A DNA stretch of 56,771 nt from positions 1 through 56,771 of the forward strand of contig CALZHQ010000005.1 in the NCBI GenBank assembly GCA_945787295.1, written 5' to 3'. Below are positions 11,156 through 19,361 of the stretch, one piece after another; position 1 is the first letter of the stretch; the number at the start of each line of letters is the position of its first letter. The position numbers and the translations under genes are program-made. The notes below the pieces were generated by a model. That model saw only the letters and a list, made by a program, of their open reading frames with translations. It had not been told where the DNA came from and made no database searches. The DNA comes from an uncultured Desulfuromonadales bacterium (GTDB lineage: Bacteria > Desulfobacterota > Desulfuromonadia > Desulfuromonadales > Geopsychrobacteraceae).

Positions 11156-12076
11156 ATGAAACCTAACCGCAATCCACGGCTTAACGGTTTGTTGTTGACC
11201 CTGTTGATCGTCTCGCTACCGCTACTTGCTGCGGCAGATTGGGATTTTAGCAAGAAATCGATTCCGCTCGATGAGATTATGTCGGGCGGCCCGCCGCGCG
11301 ATGGCATCCCGGCGCTGACCACGCCAAAGTTTGTCCCGGCTGCTGAGGCAAAGCTGCGCGACGATGAACAGGTGCTGGGTGTTTTCATCAACGGTGTTGC
11401 CAAGGCCTATCCGACCCGCATCCTCTCCTGGCATGAACTGGTCAACGATGACTACCGGGATCTGCCGGTGCTGGTCAGTTGGTGACCGCTCGCTTACGCC
11501 GGAGTCGTGTACTCCAGGCAGATTGAAGGCAAAGAGCGCTTCTTCGGGGTCTCCGGCTTGCTCTACCGCAGCAATGTGCTGATGTACGACAAGGCCACCG
11601 AGTCGCTCTGGTCGCAGATCAAGGGGGAGGCAGTGACTGGCCCGTTGACCGGGACCGACCTAAAAGTGCTTCCCTCAACCCTGACATCCTGGAAAAAGTG
11701 GCACAAAAAATATCCTGAGACGGCAGTGCTCTCCTTCGAGACCGGCTACAATCGCAACTATTCATCCGATCCCTACCTCGATTACTACCAGCAGCAGAGC
11801 GGTTTCTGGTCGTTTTTCAAGCTGGGACCGGGCGAAAAAGAGAAGGAACTGGTGGTTGGGATTCAGATTGATGGGCAGGCGAAGGCCTACCCGCTACGGA
11901 AAATCAAGAAAGCCGGCAGCCTCAAAGATGAACTGGCCGGAACAGAGTTGATTTTCAGTTTTGATAAATTGACCGATGGTCTTTCTGTCGTCGATGCCGA
12001 GGGCAAGGCCGTTGAACAGATGACCGTCTACTGGTTCGTCTGGAAAGCGATCTGGCCGGAAACGAAGAGGTTTTGA
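11156..12076 (+). CDS. DUF3179 domain protein, probable selenoprotein (in-frame TGA at 11483)
   Basis: A 306-residue protein if the TGA at 11483-11485 is read through; otherwise two in-frame fragments (11156-11485 and from about 11486). A signal peptide (about residues 1-27) precedes the DUF3179 domain. The TGA falls exactly where family members carry the first Cys of the W/Y-C-P-L motif: VLVSW-U-PLAYAGVVYSRQ. Coding similarity continues without a frame change (FGVSGLLYRSNVLMYD, then VGIQIDGQAKAYPL and TVYWFVW at the end). A hairpin of the bacterial SECIS type lies just downstream. A nonsense pseudogene is the alternative. The second family Cys (CPLCG) is absent, as in the PLA-type subgroup. 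Function of the family is unknown. Confidence 0.82.
11498..11519 (+). promoter_or_regulatory. Candidate bacterial SECIS hairpin
   Basis: Starting 12 bases after the TGA, GCCGGAGT (11498-11505) pairs with ACTCC-A-GGC (11511-11519), giving 8 bp with one bulged A and a five-base loop CGTGT. The loop begins about 20 bases after the TGA and has G as its second base. As I recall the published bacterial SECIS model, the apical loop lies 16-37 bases from the UGA with a G among its first two bases; this hairpin fits. SelB binding is inference. Confidence 0.7.
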
Positions 12077-12225
12077 CTCTCTCTCCCATGCGCTTCGCTT
12101 AACCTCGCAGCAAACCTCCCGAAATATTTACTCCACTCCGGCAATGGCAAAGGGGAATGAGAAGACGAAAGGGCGGCCGTCTTTTCTTTCCCTTTCTTTT
12201 TTCCATTCATCTATAATCCCTCCCC

Positions 12226-14745
12226 ATGCTCGACTACTTTTCTCCCGACAGTATTGACCAGCTCCGTTACGCAATTAACGAAGCAGGTGGCAACGAAATT
12301 TTCGTTCTCGCCCAGACCGATGCAGAGCGGCGTATCGTGCAGGTTGAGGTTTTGGCACGAGGGAGCAAACAGGCTGTTCCGGCAATTCTGCAGACCTGTG
12401 GATATGGAGATGTCGTTATCCACAACCATCCGTCCGGCGAATTACGCCCTTCAGGCGCAGACGTCGAATTGGCGTCGCAGTTCGGCTCTTTGGGGGTCGG
12501 TTTCTACATTGTGAATAACGCTGTGGATAACCTGTATCGGGTTGTGGAAGCGTTTGCCGCCAAAGACGAACAAAAGATTGCTTTAGAAACCATCGGGGAA
12601 ATGCTCGGTCCAGATGGCGTTGTCGCAAAACAACTGCCCGATTTTGAAGAGCGCCCGGAACAGTTGCGGATGGCTTTTGCCGTTGCCGAGGCGTTTAACA
12701 GGGGCCAGCTCGCGATTGTCGAAGCGGGAACCGGGACCGGTAAAAGTCTCGCCTATTTGGTGCCGGCGCTGCTCTGGGCGCGAACCAACAATGAGCGGGT
12801 AGTGGTTTCGACCCGCACCATCAACCTGCAGGAGCAGCTGATCCGTAAAGATCTGCCCTTTTTGCAACGGGCCACCAAGATTGAATTCCGCGCCGTACTG
12901 GTCAAGGGGCGCAGCAACTATCTCTGCTGGCGGCGCAGCGAAAACGCCGGGCGGGAGTTGGGGCTGTTCGATCAGGAACAGGTCGATGAGATTCAGCAGA
13001 TCCTCAAGTGGGCGGAAACCACCACCGACGGTTCCAAAGAAGACCTTTCCTTTATCCCCAGCTATCAGGCCTGGGAAGAGGTCTGCTGTGAGGCGGATCA
13101 GTGCGCGCGGGTGCGTTGCCAGCATTACAGCCGTTGTTTCTTTCATAAAGCGCGGCGTCAGGCGGCCCGCGCCGATATTCTGGTGGTCAACCATGCGCTG
13201 CTGCTTTCCGACCTGGCTCTGCGCCAGCAGACCAGCAACTATTCGGCGACTGCGGTCCTGCCACCCTTTGAGCGGGTGATTCTCGACGAGGCCCATCACC
13301 TGGAAGATGTGGCGACCAGTTATTTCTCGGCGCAGATTACCCGGTTTACTTTTTCGCGAGTGTTGAACCGTTTGCGCCATCCGCGCAAGACCAACCAGGG
13401 TCTGTTGCCGCGTCTGCTCGATCAGTTATCGCAGCAGCTACCGGAGAGCGAAGATGATCTCTATCGGACTCTGCATGAGCAGATCGAGGCGTTGATCAGC
13501 AAACGGCAGCAGCTGCTGGAACTGGCGCTGGAAGAGTTGCAGTCGATCGGTGAGGAATTGCCGGGCGCCCTCGGTAAACACGTGTCCAGCAAGTTCGAGC
13601 TGAAACACCGGGTGTTGCCCGATTTTCTTGAGACGCCGATCTGGCAGCAGATCTGTCAACGGGTGGAGACGTTGCGGCTCGCCAGTCACGAACTGGCCGA
13701 AGCCTTGCTCGGTTTGATTAAAGCGGCCGATGCCCTGCCGGAAGAGGTCGCCGACAAGCTCAATTCGTCGCTGGTCGATCTGCGTGGGATTGCCGGACGG
13801 CTGGAAGGGATCGCTGCTGACCTGGGCTCTTTTCAGGCGGCAGCCGACAACAGCTGCGTCTGGCTGGAAATCCGCGAAGGGCGCATCGGGCGTGGCAAGG
13901 GGCTGATCACCAGCCTCTGTCAGGCACCGCTGGAAGTGGCCGACAGTCTCAACAAGGCGCTCTACGAACGCTTCCGGACTCTGGTGATGACCAGCGCCAC
14001 TTTGACCGTGGCCGGTGCCTTCGGTTACTATCACTCACGGGTCGGCCTCGACCGGGTTGAACCGGGGCGGCTGATTGAATTGAGCCTCGACTCCCCTTTC
14101 GATTATCAGCAGCAGGCGCTGGTGGCGGTGCCGAGCGACCTGCCGGAGCCGGGCAAGCCTGGCTTCACAGAAGCGGTCCGCGATGCGGTGGAGAAAGCGG
14201 TGCTGGCCAGTGGTGGGCGCAGTTTCGTGCTCTTTACCTCCTACGCGCTGTTGCGCCAGGTGCACGAGGAGCTTGCCCCGGTGCTTGAAGCGCAGCGTCT
14301 GCGTTGCCTGCGGCAGGGAGCGGAGAATCGACACCGGCTGCTGAAACGGTTTGCCGAGGATGAGAGCAGTATTCTGTTCGGTACCGATTCCTTCTGGGAA
14401 GGGGTCGATGTGCCGGGTCGTTCGTTGGAGCAGGTGATCATCGCCCGACTGCCGTTCAAGGTGCCGACCGAACCGGTCCTGGAAGCGCGGGCCCAGGCGA
14501 TTGAGGCGCGCGGCGGTGATTCCTTTATGGAGTACACGGTGCCGCAGGCGGTGATCCGCTTCAAGCAGGGCTTCGGTCGTTTGATCCGGCATCGCAATGA
14601 TCGCGGCGTGGTCTTGATCCTCGATACGCGGGTGGTGCGGCGTGGTTATGGACGGATGTTTTTGCGTTCACTACCGCCAGCAAGGGTGGTAAAAGGGCCT
14701 AGTGAGCAGGTTTTTACGGAAATTGGACGATTTTTCTCTGCATAG
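12226..14745 (+). CDS. DinG-like XPD-family helicase with N-terminal JAB domain
   Basis: An 839-residue fusion. Residues 1-110 form a JAB/MPN metalloprotease-like domain with VVIHNHPSGELRPSGADV, the HxHP...D motif also seen in RadC. From about residue 145 a DinG/XPD-type superfamily 2 helicase follows: Walker A EAGTGTGKS, motif Ia VVSTRTINLQEQL, DEAH box LDEAHHLED, and a C-terminal helicase half with GTDSFWEGVDVPG and FKQGFGRLIR. Cysteines in CWRR, VCCEADQC and CQHYSRC probably ligate an iron-sulfur cluster. Family knowledge: DinG unwinds DNA 5'-3' and resolves R-loops and forked structures. The normal DinG N-terminus lacks JAB, so the fusion is notable. Confidence 0.9.
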   Translation: MLDYFSPDSIDQLRYAINEAGGNEIFVLAQTDAERRIVQVEVLARGSKQAVPAILQTCGYGDVVIHNHPSGELRPSGADVELASQFGSLGVGFYIVNNAVDNLYRVVEAFAAKDEQKIALETIGEMLGPDGVVAKQLPDFEERPEQLRMAFAVAEAFNRGQLAIVEAGTGTGKSLAYLVPALLWARTNNERVVVSTRTINLQEQLIRKDLPFLQRATKIEFRAVLVKGRSNYLCWRRSENAGRELGLFDQEQVDEIQQILKWAETTTDGSKEDLSFIPSYQAWEEVCCEADQCARVRCQHYSRCFFHKARRQAARADILVVNHALLLSDLALRQQTSNYSATAVLPPFERVILDEAHHLEDVATSYFSAQITRFTFSRVLNRLRHPRKTNQGLLPRLLDQLSQQLPESEDDLYRTLHEQIEALISKRQQLLELALEELQSIGEELPGALGKHVSSKFELKHRVLPDFLETPIWQQICQRVETLRLASHELAEALLGLIKAADALPEEVADKLNSSLVDLRGIAGRLEGIAADLGSFQAAADNSCVWLEIREGRIGRGKGLITSLCQAPLEVADSLNKALYERFRTLVMTSATLTVAGAFGYYHSRVGLDRVEPGRLIELSLDSPFDYQQQALVAVPSDLPEPGKPGFTEAVRDAVEKAVLASGGRSFVLFTSYALLRQVHEELAPVLEAQRLRCLRQGAENRHRLLKRFAEDESSILFGTDSFWEGVDVPGRSLEQVIIARLPFKVPTEPVLEARAQAIEARGGDSFMEYTVPQAVIRFKQGFGRLIRHRNDRGVVLILDTRVVRRGYGRMFLRSLPPARVVKGPSEQVFTEIGRFFSA

Positions 14746-14757
14746 ATAGGATGGAGT

Positions 14758-15372
14758 ATGATGAACAGAACTTTGAAATGGATTGCAATATTATTGATCA
14801 CACTTTTACTGGCGGCCTGTGATAGCGGGCAGATATTTCACAAGCTGCGTCCCAACTCGGTCATTCTGACTTTTGGCGACAGTTTGACGTTTGGAACCGG
14901 AGCGGAGGAAGGTTTCAGTTACCCGTCACAGCTGAAACGATTGATTGCCCGCAATATTCACAATGCCGGGGTCCCCGGTGAGGTCAGCGCCGAAGGCGCC
15001 CGCCGTTTGCCGTCGGTCCTCGATGAGGTCAAGCCGGACCTGGTGATCCTCTGCCATGGTGGCAATGATCTCTTGCAGAAGCTGGATAAGCAGCAGCTTA
15101 AAGATAACCTGCGGCGGATGTTCGAAGCGGTCAACCAGCGGGGAATCCCGGTGGTTATGATCGCCGTCCCCCGGCCGGGCCTGCTGCTGAGTGATGCGGA
15201 AGTTTATGGAGACCTGGCAAAAGAACTTAACATCCCATTGGTCAAAGACATCCTCGGTGATCTGCTTGCCGACCGTAACTACAAGAGTGACCAGATCCAT
15301 CCGAATGCCGCAGGCTATAGCAAACTGGCCGAAGCGGTTGCCGATAAACTGATGGAGTTGGGGGTGATTTAA
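14758..15372 (+). CDS. GDSL/SGNH-family lipoprotein esterase (TesA-like)
   Basis: A 204-residue secreted lipoprotein. The signal peptide ends in the lipobox LLAAC (Cys about residue 21). The SGNH hydrolase blocks are present: block I FGDSLTFGTG with the nucleophile Ser, the oxyanion Gly in VPGEV, block III GGNDLL with Asn, and block V DQIHPNAAGY with the Asp-His pair. Family knowledge: arylesterase/thioesterase/lysophospholipase I activity in the periplasm. Tandem ATGs at 14758 and 14761 make the exact start ambiguous by one codon. It follows the helicase gene by 12 bases and could be cotranscribed. Confidence 0.9.
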   Translation: MMNRTLKWIAILLITLLLAACDSGQIFHKLRPNSVILTFGDSLTFGTGAEEGFSYPSQLKRLIARNIHNAGVPGEVSAEGARRLPSVLDEVKPDLVILCHGGNDLLQKLDKQQLKDNLRRMFEAVNQRGIPVVMIAVPRPGLLLSDAEVYGDLAKELNIPLVKDILGDLLADRNYKSDQIHPNAAGYSKLAEAVADKLMELGVI

Positions 15373-15397
15373 GTCTTGCTTGTACACTGTCGACAAT

Positions 15398-15425
15398 TTG
15401 ACAATAGGCGCCTCTCGGCTATCTT
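15398..15425 (+). promoter_or_regulatory. Candidate sigma-70 promoter for the ferritin-like gene
   Basis: TTGACA (15398-15403), a 16-base spacer and TATCTT (15420-15425) lie about 50 bases before the ferritin-like start codon, at a sensible distance. Sequence match only. Confidence 0.5.
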
Positions 15426-15471
15426 TAAACGATAGTCAATGGAGTATAAACCCGGTCGAAAGGAGGAGCCC

Positions 15472-15969
15472 ATGCCACAGGAAATGAAGCATCAGGAAGC
15501 TTTAAAAATGGCGGTCGAAACCGAAAAAGGGCTGATCTGCTTTTATCGCAGGGCCGCTGAAATGGTCGCCGACGAAGGTGCCAAAACGGTCTTTACCCGG
15601 TTGGCTAAAGACAAAGAGGAACATGCCGGAAATTTCTTCCGCCATTATCGGGGTCAAGATTTAGGTTCTCTGGAAGACTTTATCAACCAGCCCTGTACTT
15701 TGAATGCGGCAGTTCTTAAGGAACTTAACGGACTGGAAGACATCAGTGTTAAAGAACGGCGCGCCCGTGAAATTGCTATGGATAAAGAACAGCAGCTGGC
15801 CGCATCCTTACTCGGCACGGCAAAGCAGATCATCGACCCGCTAGTCAGGTCGATTTTTGAGAAGATGGCCAAGGAAACCCAAAATCACTATCAGATTATC
15901 GAATCAGAATATGCCCGTAAAATGGGCATGCCACATGAAACCGATATAGATACATACGTCAGGGAATAG
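15472..15969 (+). CDS. Ferritin-like/rubrerythrin-type diiron domain protein
   Basis: About 165 residues forming a four-helix ferritin-like domain. Metal-ligand-type residues occur in AVETEKGLICFYRRAAEM, in the ExxH of LAKDKEEHAGNFF, and in AKETQNHYQIIESEY. It lacks the rubredoxin Cys motif of full rubrerythrins. Family knowledge: such proteins handle peroxide or iron in anaerobes. The start ATG is preceded by AAGGAGGAGCCC; an upstream in-frame ATG at 15439 is less well placed. The dihaem cytochrome gene follows with an 8-base gap, so the two are likely cotranscribed. Confidence 0.82.
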   Translation: MPQEMKHQEALKMAVETEKGLICFYRRAAEMVADEGAKTVFTRLAKDKEEHAGNFFRHYRGQDLGSLEDFINQPCTLNAAVLKELNGLEDISVKERRAREIAMDKEQQLAASLLGTAKQIIDPLVRSIFEKMAKETQNHYQIIESEYARKMGMPHETDIDTYVRE

Positions 15970-15977
15970 GACTTCTT

Positions 15978-16484
15978 ATGAAAAGCAGTTTTTTGTTGGG
16001 GCTGATACTGGCTCTTTGTGTAGGAAACGCTTACGCCGTTGAGGGAGATTTTGTTAAGTTCCAAAAAATTCTCGATGACAAGTGCAGTCAATGCCACACC
16101 CGGGGACGGATCGAAGCGGCAATACAGCGGGGTGAAAACCTTGATGAGATTTTGCAGAAGATGATCCGTTTCGGTGCCAGGCTTTCTGCGCAGGAGCAGC
16201 AGGTGCTGGGGGTTTTTTGGCGGCCTGGGGAGACGTCAGCACCTGCATCTTTGCCATCGGGCCGCACTGTGTCCGAGGATCCTCTCGGGGAATTCCGGGC
16301 GGTGCTGGAAAACCGCTGTACCGGTTGTCATAGTCTTGATCGGGTAGAAGAAGCGATGATGCAGGGGCGCTCCATCGATGATCTGGTTGAGATGATGCGC
16401 AAGCGCGGTGCGATTGTGACCGAAGCGGACAAGGATGTGCTCGGCACTTTCTGGGGCAATCCGCTCAAAGACAAAACGGAGTAA
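15978..16484 (+). CDS. Periplasmic dihaem c-type cytochrome with duplicated domain
   Basis: 168 residues. A cleavable signal peptide (MKSSFLLGLILALCVGNAYA) leads to two homologous halves of about 60 residues. Each half has one CxxCH (CSQCH about residue 35, CTGCH about residue 115). Around each, the repeats share ILDDKCSQCHTRGRIEAAIQ versus VLENRCTGCHSLDRVEEAMM, and VLGVFW versus VLGTFW. This is an internal tandem duplication of a short monohaem unit. A role in periplasmic electron transfer is inferred; the partner is unknown, although the upstream ferritin-like gene suggests iron or peroxide chemistry. A MITE-like element begins at the base after the stop codon. Confidence 0.85.
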   Translation: MKSSFLLGLILALCVGNAYAVEGDFVKFQKILDDKCSQCHTRGRIEAAIQRGENLDEILQKMIRFGARLSAQEQQVLGVFWRPGETSAPASLPSGRTVSEDPLGEFRAVLENRCTGCHSLDRVEEAMMQGRSIDDLVEMMRKRGAIVTEADKDVLGTFWGNPLKDKTE

Positions 16485-16649
16485 CTAGTGTCCCGTGTGG
16501 TTAATTCCATTGACCAATTTCGGCCCTTTTTGCCGCTGCCCGCGTTGCTCAAATTCGGCTTAGCTTTGGCTAGGCCTGCATATTCGCGCCTTGGCAGCAA
16601 CAAAAATTGCTCGACATTTTCACAACGGACTAACCAAACAGGACACTAG
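16485..16649. mobile_element. MITE-like non-autonomous element with CTAG ends
   Basis: A 165-bp segment. CTAG occurs at both ends (16485-16488 and 16646-16649). Immediately inside are imperfect terminal inverted repeats starting TGTCCCGTGTGGTTA at the left and, read from the right end, TGTCCTGTTTGGTTA. Partial complementarity continues inward for about 60 bases on each side, so the element can fold into one long imperfect hairpin. It has no credible ORF. The CTAG/TA flanks fit a TA-type target duplication as made by Tc1/IS630-like or some IS5-like transposases; the family is inference. It sits directly after the cytochrome stop codon. Confidence 0.65.
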
Positions 16650-16670
16650 CAGTTCCAGCGCCGTGGGGTT

Positions 16671-16701
16671 TATCATGGCGTTTTTTGTCTATGCCATGAT
16701 A
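16671..16701 (+). other. Perfect hairpin in the radC leader
   Basis: TATCATGGC (16671-16679) and GCCATGATA (16693-16701) form a 9-bp perfect inverted repeat with a 13-base loop containing a T run. It lies 14 bases before the radC start codon. It has no downstream T tract, so it is a leader hairpin or operator rather than a terminator. Function unknown. Confidence 0.45.
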
Positions 16702-16715
16702 TCTGAGGGGGGATC

Positions 16716-17399
16716 ATGCGAACGATCAAAAATTGGCCGGCCGAAGAGCGGCCGCGGGAAAAGTTACTTGCCTCCGGGGCGGAAAAACTGACCGATGCCG
16801 AGCTGCTGGCATTGATTATCCGCACCGGGGATTCCAGCAGCAAACAGAGTGCCGTCGATCTGGCGCGTGGCCTGCTGGGGCGATTCGGGTCGCTGCGGCA
16901 ATTGTCGGCCGCCAGCATCAGCGAGCTGTGCCAGCACCCGGGAATCGGTCCGGCCAAAGCGGCCGAGCTTCAGGCCCTGTTTCAGATCGCCCGCCGGTTT
17001 GCCGACAGTCGCATGCAGCCGGGGCAAGCCTATCGCTCTTCCCGCGATGCCTTTCAGCATTTCCACGAACGCTTTTGTGATTACCGCAAAGAAGTTTTTC
17101 TCGCCCTGCTGCTCGACAGCAAAAACCGCCTGATCCGTGAAGTGCAGATTTCCGAAGGCAGCCTCAACGCCAGTATTGTCCATCCCCGCGAAGTGTTCGC
17201 CCCGGTGCTGCGTGAATCGGCCGCCGCTGTCCTGTTTGTGCACAATCACCCCTCCGGAGACCCTGCCCCCAGTCGGGAAGATATTGAAATTACTTCGAGG
17301 TTACAGCAGGTGGGTGAGTTAATGGGCGTGCGGGTGCTTGATCACATCATTATCGGCAATGGTGATTATGTGAGCTTGGCGGACCGGGGGATCTTATAA
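16716..17399 (+). CDS. radC: RadC family protein (UPF0758, JAB domain)
   Basis: 227 residues. An N-terminal helix-hairpin-helix region (HPGIGPAKAAELQALFQ) is followed by the RadC JAB/MPN domain with metal motif FVHNHPSGDPAPSREDIEITS and the EVQISEGSLNASIVHPREVF block. The start follows GAGGGGGGATC. Family knowledge: despite the name, a direct role in recombinational repair has been withdrawn for E. coli, and the family function is open. Its JAB motif is strikingly like the one fused to the DinG-like helicase 4.5 kb upstream. Confidence 0.93.
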   Translation: MRTIKNWPAEERPREKLLASGAEKLTDAELLALIIRTGDSSSKQSAVDLARGLLGRFGSLRQLSAASISELCQHPGIGPAKAAELQALFQIARRFADSRMQPGQAYRSSRDAFQHFHERFCDYRKEVFLALLLDSKNRLIREVQISEGSLNASIVHPREVFAPVLRESAAAVLFVHNHPSGDPAPSREDIEITSRLQQVGELMGVRVLDHIIIGNGDYVSLADRGIL

Positions 17400-17430
17400 C
17401 TTTGATTCGCCCCCACCTTTGATTCGACAG

Positions 17431-18792
17431 CTAATCGATTTCGTACTCTTTGATCTTGTACATTAAGGAGCGCAGGCTGATTTCCAGAATTTGGGCCGCC
17501 TGGGTGCGGTTGCCGGATGTTTTGGCCAAGGCCTTGCGGATATATTCTTTTTCCAGCCGCTGGGCGGCCACTTTCAGTGAAAAATCCTCCAGACTGCTGT
17601 CGTCAGACACAGGCTGGCGCATTCTTAACGGTGGCAGATCCAGGGTTCCTCCGTGGCTGAAGATCAAGGCTTTTTCCAGATAGTTCTGCAGTTCGCGGAC
17701 ATTCCCCGGCCACATATATAGAGTCAGCATTTTTTGATCCTCATCGGTCAGTTGCGGGCGCTGTCGCCCTTCCTGTTCACAGAGGTTGGTCAAAAAGTAG
17801 TCTGCCAGCGGGACGATGTCTTCCGGCCGTTCTCGCAGGGGCGGCAGGCTGATGTCGACGACGGCCAGGCGGTAGAAGAGATCGCTGCGGAACTGGTTGT
17901 TCTGTACCGCTTCCTGCATGTCTTTGCCGGCTGCGGCGACAACCCGGGTGCTGATTTTCTCCGAGCGGGTGGCGCCGACTTTCCTGATTTCCCCTTCCTG
18001 CAGTACGCGCAGCAGTTTCGGTTGCAGCTCGAGCGGCAGTTCGGCGATTTCGTCAAGGAACAGGGTGCCGCCGCTGGCAATGGAAAACAGTCCCTGTTTC
18101 TCGCGATCGGCACCGGTAAAGGCCCCTTTGGTGTGACCGAACAGTTCACTTTCCAGCAACCCGGCAGTGATGGCACTGCAGTTTATCGCGAAGAACTGCC
18201 CCTTGCGCCCACTTTCGCTGTGCAGGGCTCTGGCAATCAACTCTTTCCCCGTACCGGTTTCACCGCTGATCAGCACCGCCGAGTCGGCAGTGGCCGCCGC
18301 ACGAACCATTTTCAGAACCTGTTGCATCCCTTCGCTCGCATGAATGATCCGGTCGATGGAGAATTTCTGGTCCTGCTTTGACAGGGCGGTCTTCAGCTGC
18401 TGATTTTCCTGCCGAAGCTGCTGACGCTCTTCCGCTTTACGCAGAGTCAGCAGGACTTCATCCGGTTTAAACGGCTTGGAAATGTAGTCGTAGGCGCCAC
18501 GTTTCATGCAGTCCAGGGCGGTATCAATGTTGCCGTAGGCACTCATCATGATGATGGTCGCATCGAGGGCGCGGATGGCAGGTTGGTCTAGAAAACTCAA
18601 GCCGTCCATATCCGGCATGCGGATATCGGAAAGGATGACGTCATACTTTTCCCGCTGAATCAGCTCCAGTGCCGCCTTGCCGTTCTCGGCCTCACAGACC
18701 CGGTATTTGTGCGGTTCCAGAACCAGGCGCAGCATATGTCGCATCGACGCTTCGTCATCGACAATCAGGAGATTACGGAACGGGTCGCTCAT
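17431..18792 (-). CDS. NtrC-family sigma-54-dependent response regulator
   Basis: 453 residues. The receiver domain (about 5-120) has phospho-acceptor Asp in DVILSDIRMPDMDG and Lys in ISKPFKPDE. The sigma-54 AAA+ domain has Walker A GETGTGKE, the GAFTGA loop and the Walker B region LFLDEIAELP. A Fis-type HTH closes the protein (GNRTQAAQILEISLRSLMYKIKEY). It activates sigma-54 RNA polymerase when phosphorylated. The start MSDPFRN follows AAGAGGATCCT; an in-frame extension of 25 codons lacks a ribosome binding site. No histidine kinase is adjacent, so its partner is elsewhere. Confidence 0.94.
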   Translation of the reverse strand: MSDPFRNLLIVDDEASMRHMLRLVLEPHKYRVCEAENGKAALELIQREKYDVILSDIRMPDMDGLSFLDQPAIRALDATIIMMSAYGNIDTALDCMKRGAYDYISKPFKPDEVLLTLRKAEERQQLRQENQQLKTALSKQDQKFSIDRIIHASEGMQQVLKMVRAAATADSAVLISGETGTGKELIARALHSESGRKGQFFAINCSAITAGLLESELFGHTKGAFTGADREKQGLFSIASGGTLFLDEIAELPLELQPKLLRVLQEGEIRKVGATRSEKISTRVVAAAGKDMQEAVQNNQFRSDLFYRLAVVDISLPPLRERPEDIVPLADYFLTNLCEQEGRQRPQLTDEDQKMLTLYMWPGNVRELQNYLEKALIFSHGGTLDLPPLRMRQPVSDDSSLEDFSLKVAAQRLEKEYIRKALAKTSGNRTQAAQILEISLRSLMYKIKEYEID

Positions 18793-18905
18793 AGGATCCT
18801 CTTTTTGTTTGAGTCGTTTCGGCAGGATAGCATGATTTATACCGGTGTGCAAATTTTGCAGCCACAAAACTGTTTGATTGAGCGACGAAAATACATTTAA
18901 AGAAC

Positions 18906-18933
18906 TTGCACGAAAATGAATTCGGCGTATACT
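18906..18933 (+). promoter_or_regulatory. Candidate sigma-70 promoter
   Basis: TTGCAC (18906-18911), a 16-base spacer and TATACT (18928-18933) lie 60 bases upstream of the 86-residue ORF at 18994. The spacing is appropriate and no competing gene lies between. Confidence 0.55.
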
Positions 18934-18993
18934 TTTACACTATGGTGATAATTTACCTTAAATCACAATTGCCCAATGGAATGGAGAGCGATC

Positions 18994-19254
18994 ATGGAAA
19001 AAAGATTGATTGACGCGCAGCTTTGGTCTCAGGCTGATGGCCAGCTGAACGAGCAGGACTGCACCGCTGCCTGGCAGGTATTGTCACGTCTCGGGGCTCC
19101 CTATCGGTTTGCCGGAAAGTCGTTCGATGGTCTTTACGAGTATCTGATTCTGCATCCAAAGACAGGGGATGTCATTGCGACTGGCAGGGCAGAGTCAACA
19201 ACGATGGCAATGTGTGAGGCCGCACTGGCGGGGCAGAAGGTTTTAAGGGCGTAA
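18994..19254 (+). CDS. Hypothetical 86-residue protein
   Basis: I do not recognise this family. It is a soluble protein without signal peptide or membrane segment, with a WxxADGxL start, a central LGAPYRFAGKSFDGLYEYLILHP and an Ala-rich C-terminal helix. Support for a real gene: a promoter-like sequence 60 bases upstream, GGAGAGCGATC before the ATG, codon use like its neighbours, and a strong terminator just downstream, making a compact single-gene unit. Confidence 0.7.
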   Translation: MEKRLIDAQLWSQADGQLNEQDCTAAWQVLSRLGAPYRFAGKSFDGLYEYLILHPKTGDVIATGRAESTTMAMCEAALAGQKVLRA

Positions 19255-19280
19255 CTTTTTCCACCTCTGCATGCAACGAT

Positions 19281-19315
19281 AAAGGACCGGCGATTACAGC
19301 ACCGGTCCTTTTAGC
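19281..19315 (+). terminator. Intrinsic terminator
   Basis: A perfect 10-bp stem, AAAGGACCGG (19281-19290) with CCGGTCCTTT (19302-19311), has an 11-base loop and ends in the TTTT-A of its right arm. It follows the 86-residue ORF. Confidence 0.8.
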
Positions 19316-19361
19316 TTTTCTAACTGAACTTCATTGGCCTTGGATGGATCCGAAGGGGGGC

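Noticed and set aside
11156..11485. DUF3179 gene as two separate genes or a simple pseudogene
   Set aside because: The frame is unchanged across the TGA, the TGA replaces the motif Cys, and a SECIS-like hairpin follows. Selenocysteine is the simpler reading, though not proven.
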